This document shows positions 12,712 to 21,333 of a DNA stretch of 22,216 nt, piece by piece (position 1 is the stretch's first letter; each line of letters starts with the position of its first letter). Both the position numbers and the translations under genes were made by a program. The stretch is from Candidatus Aenigmatarchaeota archaeon (GTDB lineage Archaea > Aenigmatarchaeota > Aenigmatarchaeia > QMZP01): assembly GCA_016202725.1 (NCBI GenBank), contig JACQOD010000098.1, forward strand, positions 1 through 22,216. Direction: 5' to 3'. The notes under the pieces are model-generated. The model ran no database searches. It saw nothing but the letters and a program-made list of their open reading frames with translations, and was not told the origin of the DNA.

Positions 12712-14529
12712 ATGGCAAAGGGGCAAGTGGAAATTATCATCGTTCTCGCCATCGTCATCGTCGCGGTGGTGGCCATTCTCCTTGCTTCGCAATCCCCTCC
12801 CGAGGGCCAGCCGGCGACCCAGGAGGGGCGCGCAGTCCGCAATTCCCTCACCCGCCTCATCTCCGCTGGAGCGCAGGACAGCCTGCGGCGCCTGTCGCTC
12901 TACGGGGGATACGCCGAGCCCCAGCAGCCCGCAGTCGCCTTCCTTGGGGACGGAGTCAACTACTGGCAGCGCGGCGGCCAGGTGACCGTGCCCGCCGCGC
13001 AGCGGACCTTCACCCAGCTCACGGACGACTTCATCAACGCCAACAAGGAGAGCTACCTTGCGGGGCTGGGCGGCGACATCCAGGCCGGAGAGGCAAGGGT
13101 CCAGGCAGACATCCGCCCGAGCACGATCGACCTCACCGTCACCCTCCCCGCAAGGGTGAACGAGGAGCAGCTCTCGCCCGTCTACCGGATCTCGATCCCC
13201 AGCAAGTTCGGCGACATCCTCTCCTTCGCTGCAGCGTACAGCGAAGCCCAGTCTCGGGACCGCTACCTCGAGTACTACACCCTCGCCAGCATGCTGATGT
13301 CCCCCATCGCGCAGGGCGAGCAGACCACCCCCCTCTTCATCTCCCTGTCGGCCTGCGGCGACGCGGTGATGAAGACCTGGTTCGATCTCAAGGCAGCAGC
13401 GGAGGAGCGGCTCCAGACCACGCTGGCGCACACCTACCTCCCCGGCCAGGTCCCCCTCAACATCGGGGACGTCACCTCCTACCCCAAATACGCCCTCCCC
13501 GAGTTCGACAGCAACCGCTTTGAGGACCTCGAGGTCACCTTCCACCTGCCGGACGATTTCCAGCTCACCCCAGGCTCGTTCCAGGTATCGCCAGATCCGG
13601 TGGTGGCGTTCGCGCAGCCGATCCCCCTGACGGGAGAATGCGCCTCCGATCCCATTTACGTGAAGTATTTCCTCAACCTCCCCGTCATCGTGCGCGCGAA
13701 GGACCCGCTTACCGGGAACGTGTTCCAGTTCGCCCAGCAGTTCTACATCAAGGACAACGCCCCCGGGCGCTGGGAGGACGCCGCCCTGTATGAGCAGGAC
13801 CTGCAAGCCCTGATTTGCGCGGACACGGCCTGCTTCGCCGATGTCGCGGTCAGCAGCCTCTCCGGCGCTCCCGTGGCCGGCGCCACCGTGGCCTTCATGG
13901 GCTGCTCCCTCGGGCTCACGGACAGCCAGGGCAGGTTCCAGGGGACCGCCCCCTGCGGGCTGGGCCCCCTCCAGGTCTACAAGACCGGATTCTCCCTCTA
14001 CAGCAGGGGGTTCTCCTCGGACACCCTCCAGCAGGCCCAGGCCCTCACCGTGCCCGCGCACCTGTCCACCACGGTCAATGTGTACAAGGTGAACGTCCTC
14101 CCCGTCGGGGACACCTACCAGGTGACCAACATCGAGCCCCTCCCCCCCGGCAACAAGGCCATGCTGACGGTGGCGCAGGACCGCTCCTATACGTTCTTCT
14201 TTGACGCGGTCGGCCAGCTGCAGAACGTCCCTGCCGGCGGCATGGGATTCCTGGCCGCGGTCATGAACAGGGAGGCGACGCAGGCATGGGGGCAAGTGGA
14301 GCTCCCGGTAACCATCCCCGAGGGCACGGCCATGCTCCATGTCTACATTCCCTACAGCGACGAATTCAACGTGCTGAGCCAATCCGGGGACCACGAGGCC
14401 GTTACCCAGCTCGGCCTCGCCTACACCGAGCTCATGGAGCAGTGCGGCATCGGCCCTGTGACCACCACCCCCGTGGATCGGAACAAGGGGATCGGATGCA
14501 TCAAGACCAAGGCGGAGGTGCAACCGTGA
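12712..14529 (+). CDS. Large class III signal protein with carboxypeptidase-regulatory-like domain
   Basis: 605 aa. Starts MAKGQVEIII with the prepilin-type cut between Gly4 and Gln5 and a hydrophobic helix VLAIVIVAVVAILLA. A roughly 350-residue mixed ectodomain of unknown fold follows. Residues about 377-435 (VAVSSLSGAPVAGATVAFMG, then SQGRFQGTAPCG and KTGFSLYS) match the carboxypeptidase-regulatory-like (transthyretin-like) beta-sandwich common in surface proteins. After it come further beta-rich sequence and a Cys-containing tail (MEQCGIGP, GIGCIK). A 605-residue prepilin-type protein is far larger than a normal pilin, so it may be an anchor or tip adhesin. Its last codons overlap the GTG of the 1506-aa gene (GTGA), so the two are co-translated. 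Confidence 0.74.
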   Translation: MAKGQVEIIIVLAIVIVAVVAILLASQSPPEGQPATQEGRAVRNSLTRLISAGAQDSLRRLSLYGGYAEPQQPAVAFLGDGVNYWQRGGQVTVPAAQRTFTQLTDDFINANKESYLAGLGGDIQAGEARVQADIRPSTIDLTVTLPARVNEEQLSPVYRISIPSKFGDILSFAAAYSEAQSRDRYLEYYTLASMLMSPIAQGEQTTPLFISLSACGDAVMKTWFDLKAAAEERLQTTLAHTYLPGQVPLNIGDVTSYPKYALPEFDSNRFEDLEVTFHLPDDFQLTPGSFQVSPDPVVAFAQPIPLTGECASDPIYVKYFLNLPVIVRAKDPLTGNVFQFAQQFYIKDNAPGRWEDAALYEQDLQALICADTACFADVAVSSLSGAPVAGATVAFMGCSLGLTDSQGRFQGTAPCGLGPLQVYKTGFSLYSRGFSSDTLQQAQALTVPAHLSTTVNVYKVNVLPVGDTYQVTNIEPLPPGNKAMLTVAQDRSYTFFFDAVGQLQNVPAGGMGFLAAVMNREATQAWGQVELPVTIPEGTAMLHVYIPYSDEFNVLSQSGDHEAVTQLGLAYTELMEQCGIGPVTTTPVDRNKGIGCIKTKAEVQP

Positions 14530-17500
14530 CCACCACAACCCTCGAGGGAGCCCTGCTGCGCCTGCTGCAGGTTGCGGCCATAGTGTCGGTCGCCATCATC
14601 GCGGACCTCCCTCTTGCGAGCGCCACCAATGTCAACATCCTCTTCAACGGGCAGATCCAGGCGACCGCAGACATCTCCCCTGCCAACGTGGCCAACCACC
14701 AGGTCTCCATCGTCCACGATCCGAAGGACATTGTGTGGTCGCAGGTGAAGGTCCTGGTGACCGTGAACTCGGCAAGCCTCTCCCACACGGTGGAGAGGAT
14801 CTTCCTCTACAAGTGCAAGCTGCTCGACCCCGCAGAATGCACCCAGGTCACCCCCATCGACTTCCAGACCTACGCGAACGTTGAATTGCTCTGGTCCGAC
14901 ATCTCCGCCCCCGAGGGTCCGGGCACCTACCCCCAGGGGGCCCACCTCATGACCCTGGTCAAGGTCAGGGACTCCCAGGGGGGAACCAGTTGGGTGTCGT
15001 TCTGGGACCGCATCCGCAGGACCGACTACCAGACCTTCACCCAGTTCCGGGACGACCTGGACCAGGTGGACTTCCACGCCGCCGAGCAGGGGCTCGTGGA
15101 TCCGGCCAAGAACTTCATCCAGAACTTCCAGATGCTGCCCTTCAACTGGGCGGAAAAGGTGATCTTCCAGGGCGCTTCCTCCCTGTTCGCCGTGGGGGGC
15201 GACGGCCAGGAGCTGGAGAGCCACCGCACCACCTCCGCCTCCCCTCCCGGCAACCAGATCACCTCCATCAGCAAGGAGTTCTTCATGGTGTTCTCCGAAG
15301 CCTCCACGGGCACCACCAACGCCGTGACCCTCAACCAGAACCCCTCCTTCTCCTGCGGGGACGGGATCTGCGATTCCGCCCTCGGGGAATCGCCCTCCTC
15401 CTGCTGCTTTGACTGCGGCTGCTCCCTGTCCGGCCAGTACTGTGATCTTCCAGCGGGCCAGCCCGAGGGGGGCGTCTGCCGCCTGGAGGACGACATCCGC
15501 ATGAACATCCTGCCCCCCGCCATCCCCCCCGTGACTGACTGCAACAAGCCCATCCAGGTGGACCTGCCTGTCCAGATCCTGAACCCTCCCGAGACCCTGG
15601 CCGCCACCCTCACCAGCCTGGCCACCCTGAACCAGACTCCCCAGACCGTGTCCTGCACGGGCGACGGGGTGTTCTACACCTGCCCCCTGGTCATCCAGCC
15701 GCCGGTCCGCTGCGGGGCGACCACCTTCTCGGTCGGGCCGAACAGCCTGAACCTCACCCTGTCCTACGAGGACGGCCCCAACCGGGTGACCCGGGTCCTG
15801 TCCTCGCCCTTCGCCGACCTTCCCATCCCCCTCAGCTGCGGCTGCCCTGAGGGCTTCTTCTGCGACGCGGGGAAGTTCGTGTGCAGCGCCGCATCCTCCA
15901 TCAGCCTCAGCGTCCTGAACGTCACCTCGTTCCTTCCCGCCTTCAACGCCTCCGGCGACATCGTCAAGCTCGCCGCCCGGATCAACAACCCCCCCTCCGA
16001 CCTCGCCGTGACCGGCGTCCAGTACACGCTGGGCACGCTCTTCCAGAACAACCTGCCCATCCTCAACGCGACCACGGGCTCGGTCACCTGCCTGGGCGGC
16101 TCCCCCGGCCACGTCTACAACTGCGAGATCCCCGTCTCGATCTCCAACTACGACCACAACACGGCCTACTTCTTCCGCGGCAACTCGATCACCTTCTCCA
16201 CCACCTTCTCCGACGTGGGCACCACGGTCGTGCGCGACCTCGTTTCGGCCTTTTCCGACATCACCATCCCGTCCTTCCAGTGCGGCGACGGGGTCTGCAA
16301 CCAGGGCGAGGACTCGGCCAACTGCTGCCTCGACTGCGGCTGCCTCGCCTCGCCAGGCCTCTACTGCAACGCCATCCCCCAGTCCTGCGCCACCCTGGGG
16401 GACGTCCGCCTCGACGTCCTGTCCGTCAACCCCACCAACCTCACGGACTGCTCGCCCGCTGTCCCTCACGTAGTTGACCTGTCGGCCCAGGTGGTGAACG
16501 CCCCCTCTGACCTCAGGCTGGACTTCGCCTTCTACCTCAAGAACGGCCTGGTCCAGCCCTATCCCCTCACCTGCCTGCCCATCAATCCAGGAGCGAATCC
16601 CGGCCTGTTCGACTGCGATCTCACCCTCCCCGAGATCCCTGAATGCCAGCAGCAGCCTGGAGGCTTTGTCCTGGGGCCGAACGCCCTGAACTTCACCATC
16701 GCCTTCAGCGACGGCCGCAGCCCCCGGACCATGACCCTCTCGGACGGCTTCCAGGACCTGCGCCTCACCCCCACCTTCGACCAGGGCGACGGCCTCTGCG
16801 AGCGGCAGCTGGGGGAGAACGCCTCCAACTCCTGCATCGACTGCCCCTGCGAGCAGGAGTTCGGCCCGGATTCGTTCTGCAACGTCCCTCCCCTGCCGGG
16901 CGCGGCGGGCGCATGCATCAACAAGAACGACATCCGCCTGGTCATCGATTCCCCCCAGGGGACGGTCCACTTCGATTCCTGCGAGGTCCCCCAGGCCCTG
17001 GACATCCGCGCCCACCTCGATAACGAGCCCGCCGACATCCTGAACATGGTCTTCACGGCCACCCTGGACGGGGAGAACGCAGACCAGTTCTCCTGCATCC
17101 GGACCCCGGCCTCCTTCGGGGGTAACCTCTCCTCCCCGATCGAGTGCCAGCTCCTCATCCCCCCGTCCCGGACCTGCTCCCGCTCGGATCCGCCCACCAT
17201 CCTGGAGGACAATGAGATCACCGCCGCCCTGGCCTTCCGCTCCGGCGGGACCGCGACCGTCGTCCACACCACGTCAGCCACCCTCCCCGAGATAGAGATC
17301 AAGCAGCAGATCACCTCCATCTTCGACATCACCCAGGAGGCCATCAGGAAGATGCAGGCCGAGATCGACAAGACCAAGCGCCTGGCTAACAGCCTGCTGG
17401 GCTGGATAGAGTTCTGCCTCACCATGGCCATCATCCTCGCAGTGGCAGCCCTGGGCCTGGTGGTCTATGGGGGCTTCGGCGGCGGCGAGGGATCGTTCGG

Positions 17501-19046
17501 GGACAATGTCCAGGCCGCAGCGACGGCAGGCGGCGGCCTCCTTTCTGCCTGGGGCACGATCTGCGAGATGGTCAGCAACCTCTACGAGGCCCAGATCAGG
17601 ATCCAGAACATCCGCCTGCAGTTCGTCCAGTCCCAGTTCTGCATGGACCTCATCCAGCACCAGATCGATGCCGGCCAGTGCGAGCAGCAGGAGTTCTCCT
17701 GCTACCAGCGCATCGTCGGCTGCCTGAATTTCGCGGACATCGAGAGCGGCCTGGACGGCCTCAACAGCCTCCTCCAGCAGAACACCGGCTTGGCAGGCCA
17801 GTTCGGCCAGGGACTCCAGCAGGCCGCTGAGGGCTTGGACGCCCTGGGCATTGGCGGCGACATTGGGGAAGGATCAAGCGTCTATTTCCAGGAGAATGGC
17901 CTGAACATCGAGGCGGGGCTGGCCTGCAACTATGCGGCCACGCAGCAGCAATACTCCGCATCCTATTCCCGGTGTCCGAAAGCGGGAGACGGCAACAGGG
18001 ACTATCTGCACGTGAGCGTGGCCCCGGACAGCAGCTGCCGCTTCTACAAGCTCATCCCCTATGAGCAGGACCAGCAAACAGCGGTCCTTCCCCCTGCGGC
18101 TGGCTCCGGTCCGAAGACCTTCAACTTCCCCCTCGATGGCGTCACCACGCAGGGCGGGACAACATGGACCTTCTCCCTTTATTGCTTCTACAGCGAGAGC
18201 ACCATGAACCAGTGGGCAGGCAGGCTCGCGACCCCTGCCGATCCGCAGGCGGAGGGCAGGTACCAGGCAGTGAGCTCCCACTCCATCACGATTTGGCCTG
18301 ACTTGAACAATGACTGCTGCTGCGATCAGGGAGAGAACGCGGCGACACCACAGAATCCGTCGTGTGCGGGCGCCTCCGCCGGCAGCGGCGGCCCCATCAC
18401 CCTGTCCTTCACGCCGCAACAACCAAACATTAATCAACCCGTGATCTTCACCGCGAAGGTAAACCTCCCGACCGGGGTTCAATATGGACCCCCCTACAGG
18501 TATAAGCTCATTCCCGACGTCAGCCAGCCGAATGCAAACGCGCAGGAAAATATTGACGCAAGAAACGAGTATACATTCACATCAGTGACATATCCGTTGG
18601 CGAAAGGGTACGAAGCCCAAGTCGAAGTGTGGGCAACGCCGACAGGTGCCCAGGGGACGCCTTCGGTGCCAATACAACCTAACGGGGAGAAGACCGTCGT
18701 CGTGGGTGGAGGGGGGGTTAATCTGATCGCTGAGGAGATTCAGTATAATCCATCTACGACTGTTTTCCAGTTCAACATAAAAAACCAAGGAACGTCTGCC
18801 ACCCCAACTGGCGTTGGAATTCCCTACACCATTGAATGGAGTACCGGAACATTGAGCGGGAGCGTCCCCGGCCCTCTGGCGTCGGGGGCCGAGAGCGGCC
18901 TGCAAACCGTTTCAGCCCCATCAGCGTCACCGCCTGCTCTTGCGGATACCATCAACTTCGAAGTGAATACGGCGTGCGGAGCTTCTGGAGAGCCCTTTGC
19001 GGAACAAGTGTGCACAGATAACAGGAAGACTCTTATCCTTTCATAA
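14526..19046 (+). CDS. Giant secreted modular protein: CGDG cysteine modules, beta-sandwich repeats, TM, CARDB-like end
   Basis: 1506 aa from the GTG at 14526, which overlaps the preceding TGA. Sec-type signal at 1-33 (cut after ASA). Then an N-terminal beta domain; CGDG-type cysteine modules at about 276-318, 586-615 and 754-785 (CGDGICDSALGESPSSCC-type, DCGC), with a short relative at 438-453; four beta-sandwich repeats of about 120-130 aa between and after them (each opens D-I/V-R-hydrophobic and contains 'NxPxDL'-like and 'GPNxLNxT' stretches). A helical region and one or two TM segments follow (about 960-985, LTMAIILAVAALGLVVYGGF), then a Cys-rich helical part, another CCCDQGEN mini-module (about 1263-1270) and two Ig/CARDB-like domains (1292-1395, 1398-1506). 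The last 200 residues use more AT-rich codons. Likely an adhesin or filament partner; ligand unknown. Confidence 0.76.
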   Translation: MTTTTLEGALLRLLQVAAIVSVAIIADLPLASATNVNILFNGQIQATADISPANVANHQVSIVHDPKDIVWSQVKVLVTVNSASLSHTVERIFLYKCKLLDPAECTQVTPIDFQTYANVELLWSDISAPEGPGTYPQGAHLMTLVKVRDSQGGTSWVSFWDRIRRTDYQTFTQFRDDLDQVDFHAAEQGLVDPAKNFIQNFQMLPFNWAEKVIFQGASSLFAVGGDGQELESHRTTSASPPGNQITSISKEFFMVFSEASTGTTNAVTLNQNPSFSCGDGICDSALGESPSSCCFDCGCSLSGQYCDLPAGQPEGGVCRLEDDIRMNILPPAIPPVTDCNKPIQVDLPVQILNPPETLAATLTSLATLNQTPQTVSCTGDGVFYTCPLVIQPPVRCGATTFSVGPNSLNLTLSYEDGPNRVTRVLSSPFADLPIPLSCGCPEGFFCDAGKFVCSAASSISLSVLNVTSFLPAFNASGDIVKLAARINNPPSDLAVTGVQYTLGTLFQNNLPILNATTGSVTCLGGSPGHVYNCEIPVSISNYDHNTAYFFRGNSITFSTTFSDVGTTVVRDLVSAFSDITIPSFQCGDGVCNQGEDSANCCLDCGCLASPGLYCNAIPQSCATLGDVRLDVLSVNPTNLTDCSPAVPHVVDLSAQVVNAPSDLRLDFAFYLKNGLVQPYPLTCLPINPGANPGLFDCDLTLPEIPECQQQPGGFVLGPNALNFTIAFSDGRSPRTMTLSDGFQDLRLTPTFDQGDGLCERQLGENASNSCIDCPCEQEFGPDSFCNVPPLPGAAGACINKNDIRLVIDSPQGTVHFDSCEVPQALDIRAHLDNEPADILNMVFTATLDGENADQFSCIRTPASFGGNLSSPIECQLLIPPSRTCSRSDPPTILEDNEITAALAFRSGGTATVVHTTSATLPEIEIKQQITSIFDITQEAIRKMQAEIDKTKRLANSLLGWIEFCLTMAIILAVAALGLVVYGGFGGGEGSFGDNVQAAATAGGGLLSAWGTICEMVSNLYEAQIRIQNIRLQFVQSQFCMDLIQHQIDAGQCEQQEFSCYQRIVGCLNFADIESGLDGLNSLLQQNTGLAGQFGQGLQQAAEGLDALGIGGDIGEGSSVYFQENGLNIEAGLACNYAATQQQYSASYSRCPKAGDGNRDYLHVSVAPDSSCRFYKLIPYEQDQQTAVLPPAAGSGPKTFNFPLDGVTTQGGTTWTFSLYCFYSESTMNQWAGRLATPADPQAEGRYQAVSSHSITIWPDLNNDCCCDQGENAATPQNPSCAGASAGSGGPITLSFTPQQPNINQPVIFTAKVNLPTGVQYGPPYRYKLIPDVSQPNANAQENIDARNEYTFTSVTYPLAKGYEAQVEVWATPTGAQGTPSVPIQPNGEKTVVVGGGGVNLIAEEIQYNPSTTVFQFNIKNQGTSATPTGVGIPYTIEWSTGTLSGSVPGPLASGAESGLQTVSAPSASPPALADTINFEVNTACGASGEPFAEQVCTDNRKTLILS
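15351..16930 (+). repeat. Coding repeats: CGDG cysteine modules alternating with beta-sandwich domains
   Basis: The modules at 15351-15480, 16281-16370 and 16786-16880 share the pattern C/Q-GDG-(I/V/L)-C-x(n)-(G)E-x(n)-C-(C/I)-x-DC-(G/P)C. The nucleotide stretches 15401-15422 and 16322-16343 differ at only three of 22 positions, so the modules arose by duplication. The third module has lost its first Cys (QGDG). Confidence 0.7.
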
Positions 19047-19057
19047 AACTCTTAAAG
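19042..19057 (+). promoter_or_regulatory. TATA-like elements for the 455-aa gene
   Basis: CATAAAAC (19042-19049) and CTTAAAG (19051-19057) lie 24-32 nt before the ATG at 19078. They overlap the stop codon of the giant gene, so the next gene can be expressed on its own. Confidence 0.55.
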
Positions 19058-19077
19058 ATGGGCGGGTAAGAAGGTAC

Positions 19078-20445
19078 ATGCGCGTTGCTTGGATAGCGAT
19101 CTTCCTTCTCTTGCCAGTTCCGTCAGTACAGGCGCTCGAGCTGGCGGACGGCCTGCGCCTGACCGTCCCCCCTGATGGGGTGAAATGCGTGGACATCGTC
19201 CTGCCCGACCACCTGGGAAGCTTCGAGCCCGGCCCCCGGGCCTACCTGGTCACCGCAGACGCCCCCTGGGGGAACCTGCGCGAGCTGGAGGTGACCACGG
19301 ACGAGAACAACACGGTGGTGGTCCCCCTCTGCCTCTTTTCTTCGGGGGTGGCCAATGGGAGTTGCGCGGATTATGCGGTCACCCTTGCCACCCTGGACGG
19401 GAAGGCCAGGAAGTCCTTTGCGGGCGGGGCCTGTGTCTCCGGGATAGAGGGCGCCGGCCTGGGCGAAGGGGGGACCGGGGAGGTGCTTAATGGGGAACTG
19501 TCCCTGTTCGCGCTGGTCTTTCAGCCTGCGACCCTGTACGGTGGAGGGGGGACCCTCACGCTCCAGGTCCAGAGCGAGGCTTCGCTGGCCCTCAGGCTGG
19601 AGGCCGAGGGTCTCGAGCCTGCCCAGCAAACGGTGAGCCTCTCCCCCGAGACCCCCCGCCTCACGCTGAACTACACCGCCTCCTCCCCGGGGGAGGTGCG
19701 CGTCCGGGCCACCATCCAGGGCTGTCAGGGCCGCTTCTGCGAGCAGCAGGCTACCGCCAGGGTGCTCGCGGGCGACCCCCCGTCGCGGGCGGGCTTCACG
19801 ACCTCCCTCTTCCCCCTCTCCCTGAGCGCCAAGGCAGGCGATACCGTCAGCTATGAGCTGGCGATCGAGAATTATGGGGATGCGGCCCCCTTCGAGGTCA
19901 GCCTCCTCCTCCCTGCGGGGGTGAGCAGCCCCTTCCAGCCGCAGCAGCTCGCCCTGGCGAAGGGGGAGCGCACGAGCCTCGCCTTCGAGGTCACTGCCAC
20001 CGGCAGCGAGTTCTACGAAATCGTCGCGGAGGTGGCCTCCCGCGGGAACGCCAAGAAGAAGACGGCCTTCCTCGCCGTGGACGAGCAGGTAGCGGACGCC
20101 CGCAGGCAGCTTGAACGGGTCGCAGAGAACAATCCTGCAGGCCTGCCTGAGGCGCAGCAGTCCTTTGATTCCTGGTATGCATCCTACCAGTTCACCCCCC
20201 TGGGGGAGGGGTTGGACGATTACTCCTCCCTTCAGGAGGAGCTGGAGGTAAGCGCCGCCCTCCCCGAGGGGCCTGCCCCGCAGCCGCGGGAGAGCCCTCC
20301 TGCACAGCCGATCCCTGCTCCCCAGGAGTTCCCGCTGCTCCTGGCCGTGGGGGCAGGGGCGGTCGTGGCTGTTCTCCTCGCTTTCGTCCTCCTCCGTCGG
20401 CGGAAGCCTGCTCGGCAGTTGGATGTGCCCCCGCTCGAGCAGTGA
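19078..20445 (+). CDS. Type I membrane protein with beta-sandwich ectodomain and C-terminal anchor
   Basis: 455 aa from the ATG at 19078 (TATA-like box about 24 nt upstream; the frame open to 18997 adds no signal). Signal peptide 1-19 (cut after VQA). The ectodomain carries Cys pairs (KCVDI, PLCLF, GSCADY, GGACVS; GCQGRFCEQQ). Residues about 265-355 read as an Ig-like/NEW3-CARDB-type domain: LSLSAKAGDTVSYELAIENY, then LLLPAGVSSPF and LAKGERTSLAFEV. A helical stretch (DARRQLERVAENNP), a Pro-rich spacer (about 395-416), one TM helix (418-438, LLLAVGAGAVVAVLLAFVLL) and a basic cytosolic tail (RRRKPARQ) follow. Such a layout suits a cell-surface anchor or receptor for the extracellular proteins upstream. 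Confidence 0.74.
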   Translation: MRVAWIAIFLLLPVPSVQALELADGLRLTVPPDGVKCVDIVLPDHLGSFEPGPRAYLVTADAPWGNLRELEVTTDENNTVVVPLCLFSSGVANGSCADYAVTLATLDGKARKSFAGGACVSGIEGAGLGEGGTGEVLNGELSLFALVFQPATLYGGGGTLTLQVQSEASLALRLEAEGLEPAQQTVSLSPETPRLTLNYTASSPGEVRVRATIQGCQGRFCEQQATARVLAGDPPSRAGFTTSLFPLSLSAKAGDTVSYELAIENYGDAAPFEVSLLLPAGVSSPFQPQQLALAKGERTSLAFEVTATGSEFYEIVAEVASRGNAKKKTAFLAVDEQVADARRQLERVAENNPAGLPEAQQSFDSWYASYQFTPLGEGLDDYSSLQEELEVSAALPEGPAPQPRESPPAQPIPAPQEFPLLLAVGAGAVVAVLLAFVLLRRRKPARQLDVPPLEQ

Positions 20446-20790
20446 GGAGCCCGAGCACCCTCCTGCCTGCTGGCGGGAATCCTGCTGACCTGCGGCCGTC
20501 CACTGGCTGTCCGCCCCTCCGCCACAGGGGGGTCCCGGGCTTAGGCCTGGGGATGTTCAGGGAATGCGGGGCCTTTTGGTGGCTCGAGAATCCTGTGCAG
20601 TGTGATCGGTGAATTCCACCAGTCGGTGACCGGTGGTGGGCATGGTGCGAAGTCCATTCCACAGGTGCAGCGACGGGAAAGGGAAGCCAACAATAACCAG
20701 CGAACCAGATGCGCGAATTCCCCGGTCGGTGGCCAGGATGGGCGAGCCAGCGCGCCAATTCACTCTCGGCTGGCGGTCTACGGCGGATTT
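20446..20790. other. 345-nt gene-free stretch with inverted repeats and a dispersed repeat
   Basis: No protein-coding frame is convincing on either strand; frames that cross it are GC-rich shadows. It holds CCACCA (20616-20621) pairing with TGGTGG (20634-20639) around a CGGTGACCG core, and repeat copy B (20689-20760). It marks the border between the GC-rich surface locus and the AT-richer toxin-antitoxin pair, so it may be a recombination scar. Confidence 0.4.
20689..20760 (+). repeat. Intergenic repeat copy B, diverged
   Basis: Related to 8410-8488: identical 13-mer GCGCGAATTCCCC at 20711-20723, ATAACCA at 20693-20699 with the same 18-nt spacing, GGATGGGCG versus GGATGAGCG after it, and terminal CCAATT. 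The perfect hairpin of copy A is lost here. Confidence 0.45.
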
Positions 20791-21333
20791 TCATGTCGCC
20801 AATATTTCCTCGACCTTCGAGATGAACTCATCCGCATCCCCCAATGCCGAAAGGGCATTCTCTCTGGATATTGCGGGGGTGGCATCGTATTGTGCAGCTT
20901 CCCTCTTTGTTTTAGTTCGGATGAGCTTCGTTATCAGGTCCTCGCTAAGTGCGCGGGCCCTTGTGAGGTTATGCAGATGTTGCTGTGGCATCCTGTTCTC
21001 CTCCACATAGAAACGCTCAAGCAATGCTATGGTCGCAGCATGGCTCTTTGATGTGAAGCAAAGCCTGGATATCGCGGCAAGCGATGATGTATACATAGAA
21101 TAATAGGAAACGACGATCACCCAGTCATACATATGGAAATCCGATGCTAAAGACAGCACCTTCCTGAAATCGTCGTTTTCTGAGATCCTGAAAAGCACGT
21201 TGGCAACAGTGAAGTTTTTCCTTGATTTTTTCAGATATGGTCGTTCCAGGTTGGAATATTCCTGGCTTTTGAGCAGTTGCCCTGTCCCCAAGTATCTCTC
21301 AATCCTCCTCTTCAGCACATCAACCCTTTTCAT
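20791..21333 (-). CDS. HEPN-domain protein, putative RNase toxin of a HEPN/MNT pair
   Basis: 180 aa. All-helical. The middle, YDWVIVVSYYSMYTSSLAAISR, and FTSKSHAATIALLERFYVEE match the HEPN pattern, and KREAAQYD (143-150) followed by SRENALSALGDADEFISKVE is the typical HEPN C-terminal helix. HEPN toxins of type VII systems cleave RNA and are blocked by the partner nucleotidyltransferase. The usual RX4-6H catalytic spacing is not clean: Arg90 to His98 has seven residues between, while Arg114-MPQQ-His119 fits RX4H but lies in an atypical place. It overlaps the MNT gene by ATGA. Composition is AT-richer than the surface locus, suggesting transfer. Confidence 0.75.
   Translation of the reverse strand: MKRVDVLKRRIERYLGTGQLLKSQEYSNLERPYLKKSRKNFTVANVLFRISENDDFRKVLSLASDFHMYDWVIVVSYYSMYTSSLAAISRLCFTSKSHAATIALLERFYVEENRMPQQHLHNLTRARALSEDLITKLIRTKTKREAAQYDATPAISRENALSALGDADEFISKVEEILAT

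Noticed and set aside
12676..14538. 620-codon antisense frame opposite the 605-aa gene
   Set aside because: Gly/Val/Glu/His-rich shadow product without recognisable motifs; the plus-strand frame has a class III signal, a TATA box and a known domain.
15351..16930. CRISPR-like spaced repeats
   Set aside because: The spaced repeats are coding cysteine modules about 430-930 nt apart, not short direct repeats with uniform spacers.
14421..17267. 948-codon open frame antisense to the giant gene
   Set aside because: It is a shadow of GC-rich codons: low-complexity Gly/Asp/Val-rich product, no start signals, and the sense frame has a signal peptide and domain repeats.
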